Below, piece by piece: positions 5,259-6,478 of a stretch of DNA of 6,478 nucleotides (position 1 is the first letter of the stretch; each line of letters begins with the position of its first letter). A program made the translations under genes and the position numbers. Source of the DNA: Alphaproteobacteria bacterium (GTDB lineage Bacteria > Pseudomonadota > Alphaproteobacteria > ATCC43930 > CGMCC-115725); NCBI GenBank assembly GCA_030040495.1, contig JASHTP010000265.1, forward strand, positions 1 through 6,478, in the 5' to 3' direction. The notes below the pieces were generated by a model. The model was not told the DNA's origin. It was given only the letters and a program-made list of their open reading frames with translations, and made no database searches.

Positions 5259-5588
5259 TCAGGCCGGACGCGTGCCGGCGGCGACGGGCTTGCTCAGCGC
5301 CGTGTTGATCTGGTCCTTGAGCACGTGCGAGGCGCGAAAGACCAGGACGCGGCGCGGATTGATCGGCACCTCCTTGCCGGTCTTCGGGTTTCGCCCGATG
5401 CGCTTGCCCTTGCGGCGCACGGCGAAGCTGCCGAAGGAGGAGATCTTCACCATCTCGCCGCGCGCCAGAGCGGCTGAGATTTCGTTCAGCACCGTCTCCA
5501 CCAGCTCGGCCGATTCGTTCCGCGACAGGCCGACTTCCTGGTACACGGCTTCGCTGAGCTGCGCGCGCGTTACCGTCTGCCCCGTCAT
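5259..5588 (-). CDS. ihfA: Integration host factor subunit alpha
   Basis: A 109-residue member of the HU/IHF family of DNA-bending proteins. With the beta subunit (IhfB, not in this window) it binds specific sites and bends DNA sharply, affecting promoters, recombination and replication. The N-terminal TVTRAQLSEAVYQEVGLSRNESAELVETVLNEI forms the dimerisation helices, followed by GEMVKISSFGSFAVRRK. The DNA-binding beta-arm RIGRNPKTGKEVPINPRRVLVFRAS (63-87) carries Pro68 at the position of the intercalating proline. T-V-T-R-A-x-L at the start and the GRNPKTG arm favour IHF-alpha over HU. The C-terminal tail SKPVAAGTRPA is slightly longer than that of the E. coli protein. The ATG is preceded by GGGGAGG at 8 bases. 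It lies 114 bases downstream of fabH and 2 bases upstream of the MerR-type gene, with a candidate promoter of its own. Confidence 0.96.
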   Translation of the reverse strand: MTGQTVTRAQLSEAVYQEVGLSRNESAELVETVLNEISAALARGEMVKISSFGSFAVRRKGKRIGRNPKTGKEVPINPRRVLVFRASHVLKDQINTALSKPVAAGTRPA

Positions 5589-5611
5589 TGCTCTTGCCTC
5601 CCCGTCGAGAG

Positions 5612-5640
5612 ACGTTAAACCGCAGCGGGAAATGCGTCAA
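5612..5640 (-). promoter_or_regulatory. Candidate promoter of ihfA
   Basis: On the minus strand TTGACG (5640-5635) is five of six to the -35 consensus. TAACGT (5617-5612), 17 bases downstream, is a weak -10 (three of six). Transcription would begin about 17-20 bases before the ihfA ATG, just before its Shine-Dalgarno. The 114-base fabH-ihfA gap also holds an AT-richer stretch (5657-5682) upstream of the -35. The promoter would allow ihfA and the MerR-type gene to be expressed apart from fabH. This is inference from pattern only. Confidence 0.45.
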
Positions 5641-5702
5641 TTACAGACGGTTGGAAGAAAAAGCTTATCTTGTGGATAGATTCGCCATGGTTAACTGCGA
5701 GG

Positions 5703-6478
5703 CTACCAGCGCACCAATGCGGCACCCCAGGTCAGGCCGCCGCCCATCGCCTCCATGAGGACGAGGTCGCCGGGCTTGATGCGACCGTCTGCGACGGCCT
5801 CGGCCAAGGCCAGCGGCACCGAGGCGGCCGAGGTGTTGGCATGGCGGTCGATGGTGATCACCACCTTCTCCGGCGGCAGCCCGAGCTTCCTGCCCATGCT
5901 GTCGATGATGCGGCGATTGGCCTGGTGCGGCACCAGCCAATCGAGGTCGCGCGCCGCGAGCCCGTTGGCGGCGAGCGCCTCATCCACCACCTCGGCGAGG
6001 CGGTGGACGGCGTGGCGGAAAACCTCCTTCCCCTCCATGCGCAGGAAGCCGCAGCTCCCCGTCGTCGACGGGCCGCCATCGACATAGAGGATGTCGTAGT
6101 GCCTGCCGTCGGAATGGAGATGGGTCGACAGCACGCCGCGCTCCCGGGCGCCGCCGCCCTCGTCGCGGCGGGCGGCCAGCACCACGGCTCCGGCGCCGTC
6201 GCCGAACAGCACGCAGGTGCCGCGATCTTCCCAGTCGAGGATGCGGGAGAAGGTCTCGGCGCCGATCACCAGGGCGCGGCGCGCCTGGCCGGCGCGGATG
6301 AAATTGTCGGCGGTGGCGAGCGCGTAGATGAAACCCGAGCACACTGCCTGGACGTCGAAGGCGCAGCCGCCGGTCATGCCGAGCCTGGCCTGCACCTTTG
6401 CGGCGGTCGCCGGGAAGGTGTTGTCCGGCGTCGCCGTCGCCAGCACGATGAAGTCGAGATCGGCGCCCTTGAGCCCGG
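5703..6478 (-). CDS. fabH: 3-oxoacyl-[acyl-carrier-protein] synthase III (KAS III), 5' end cut by window
   Basis: The frame is open from the window edge to a TAG; the visible 257 residues are about 80% of the usual 320 or so. FabH condenses acetyl-CoA with malonyl-ACP to start type II fatty-acid synthesis in the cytoplasm. The catalytic triad is complete: Cys in DVQAVCSGF (codon 6341-6339), His in VPHQANRRI (codon 5927-5925) and Asn in HANTSAASVP (codon 5837-5835). The last two are spaced 30 residues apart, as in E. coli His244/Asn274. Other marks are ATATPDNTFPATA, DRGTCVLFGDGAGAVVL and the C-terminal GGGLTWGAALVRW. The reading does not begin at the GTG at 6446; residues GLKGADLDFI precede it and match the family, so the true start is outside. 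ihfA follows after 114 bases on the same strand. Confidence 0.96.
   Translation of the reverse strand, partial: GLKGADLDFIVLATATPDNTFPATAAKVQARLGMTGGCAFDVQAVCSGFIYALATADNFIRAGQARRALVIGAETFSRILDWEDRGTCVLFGDGAGAVVLAARRDEGGGARERGVLSTHLHSDGRHYDILYVDGGPSTTGSCGFLRMEGKEVFRHAVHRLAEVVDEALAANGLAARDLDWLVPHQANRRIIDSMGRKLGLPPEKVVITIDRHANTSAASVPLALAEAVADGRIKPGDLVLMEAMGGGLTWGAALVRW

Noticed and set aside
4801..5640. MerR-type protein extended upstream to 279 residues
   Set aside because: The extension runs through ihfA out of frame. The ATG at 5256, two bases after the ihfA stop, fits the family length.
6444..6446. GTG at 6446 as the start of fabH
   Set aside because: The frame continues upstream to the window edge with family-like residues (GLKGADLDFIV), and about 60 N-terminal residues would be missing, so the gene is cut by the window.

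Overview
The window is 6,478 bases of GC-rich chromosome with ordinary alphaproteobacterial gene content. Three things point there: GC-rich codon use throughout, the linked order fabH - ihfA - MerR-type regulator - tRNA-Pro, and proteins resembling alphaproteobacterial versions of CutA and acyl-CoA synthetase. The genus cannot be named from the sequence alone. There are no transposase, integrase, phage or CRISPR features.

Left part, plus strand (1-1923): the C-terminal end of a PLP-dependent O-acetylhomoserine sulfhydrylase-type enzyme is followed, after a 69-base gap holding a small hairpin, by a complete AMP-forming acyl-CoA synthetase.

Non-coding gap (1924-2265): this separates the synthetase from a convergent minus-strand operon and is the least explained DNA here. 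It holds a boxA-like word (as in rRNA leaders), a perfect 12-bp inverted repeat with an extra TGACGTA copy, a near-match to the ParB site parS, and a cluster of compact GC-rich hairpins in which one unit occurs twice.

Middle part, minus strand (4259 down to 2266): cutA, an MFS transporter and a GLOD5-like VOC protein appear to form one operon. The last two genes overlap by 4 bases. Divergent from cutA, on the plus strand, is a conserved-looking 102-residue protein of unknown function (4347-4655) that may be a winged-helix protein.

Right part, minus strand (6478 down to 4670): fabH (its N-terminus lies beyond the window), ihfA, a MerR-type regulator and tRNA-Pro(GGG). FabH starts fatty-acid synthesis. 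IhfA is one subunit of the DNA-bending protein IHF. ihfA and the regulator gene are separated by 2 bases and are probably translated from one mRNA. The tRNA has its own good promoter-like sequence. No new biological system could be demonstrated; the intergenic element at 1966-2254 is the best candidate for follow-up.
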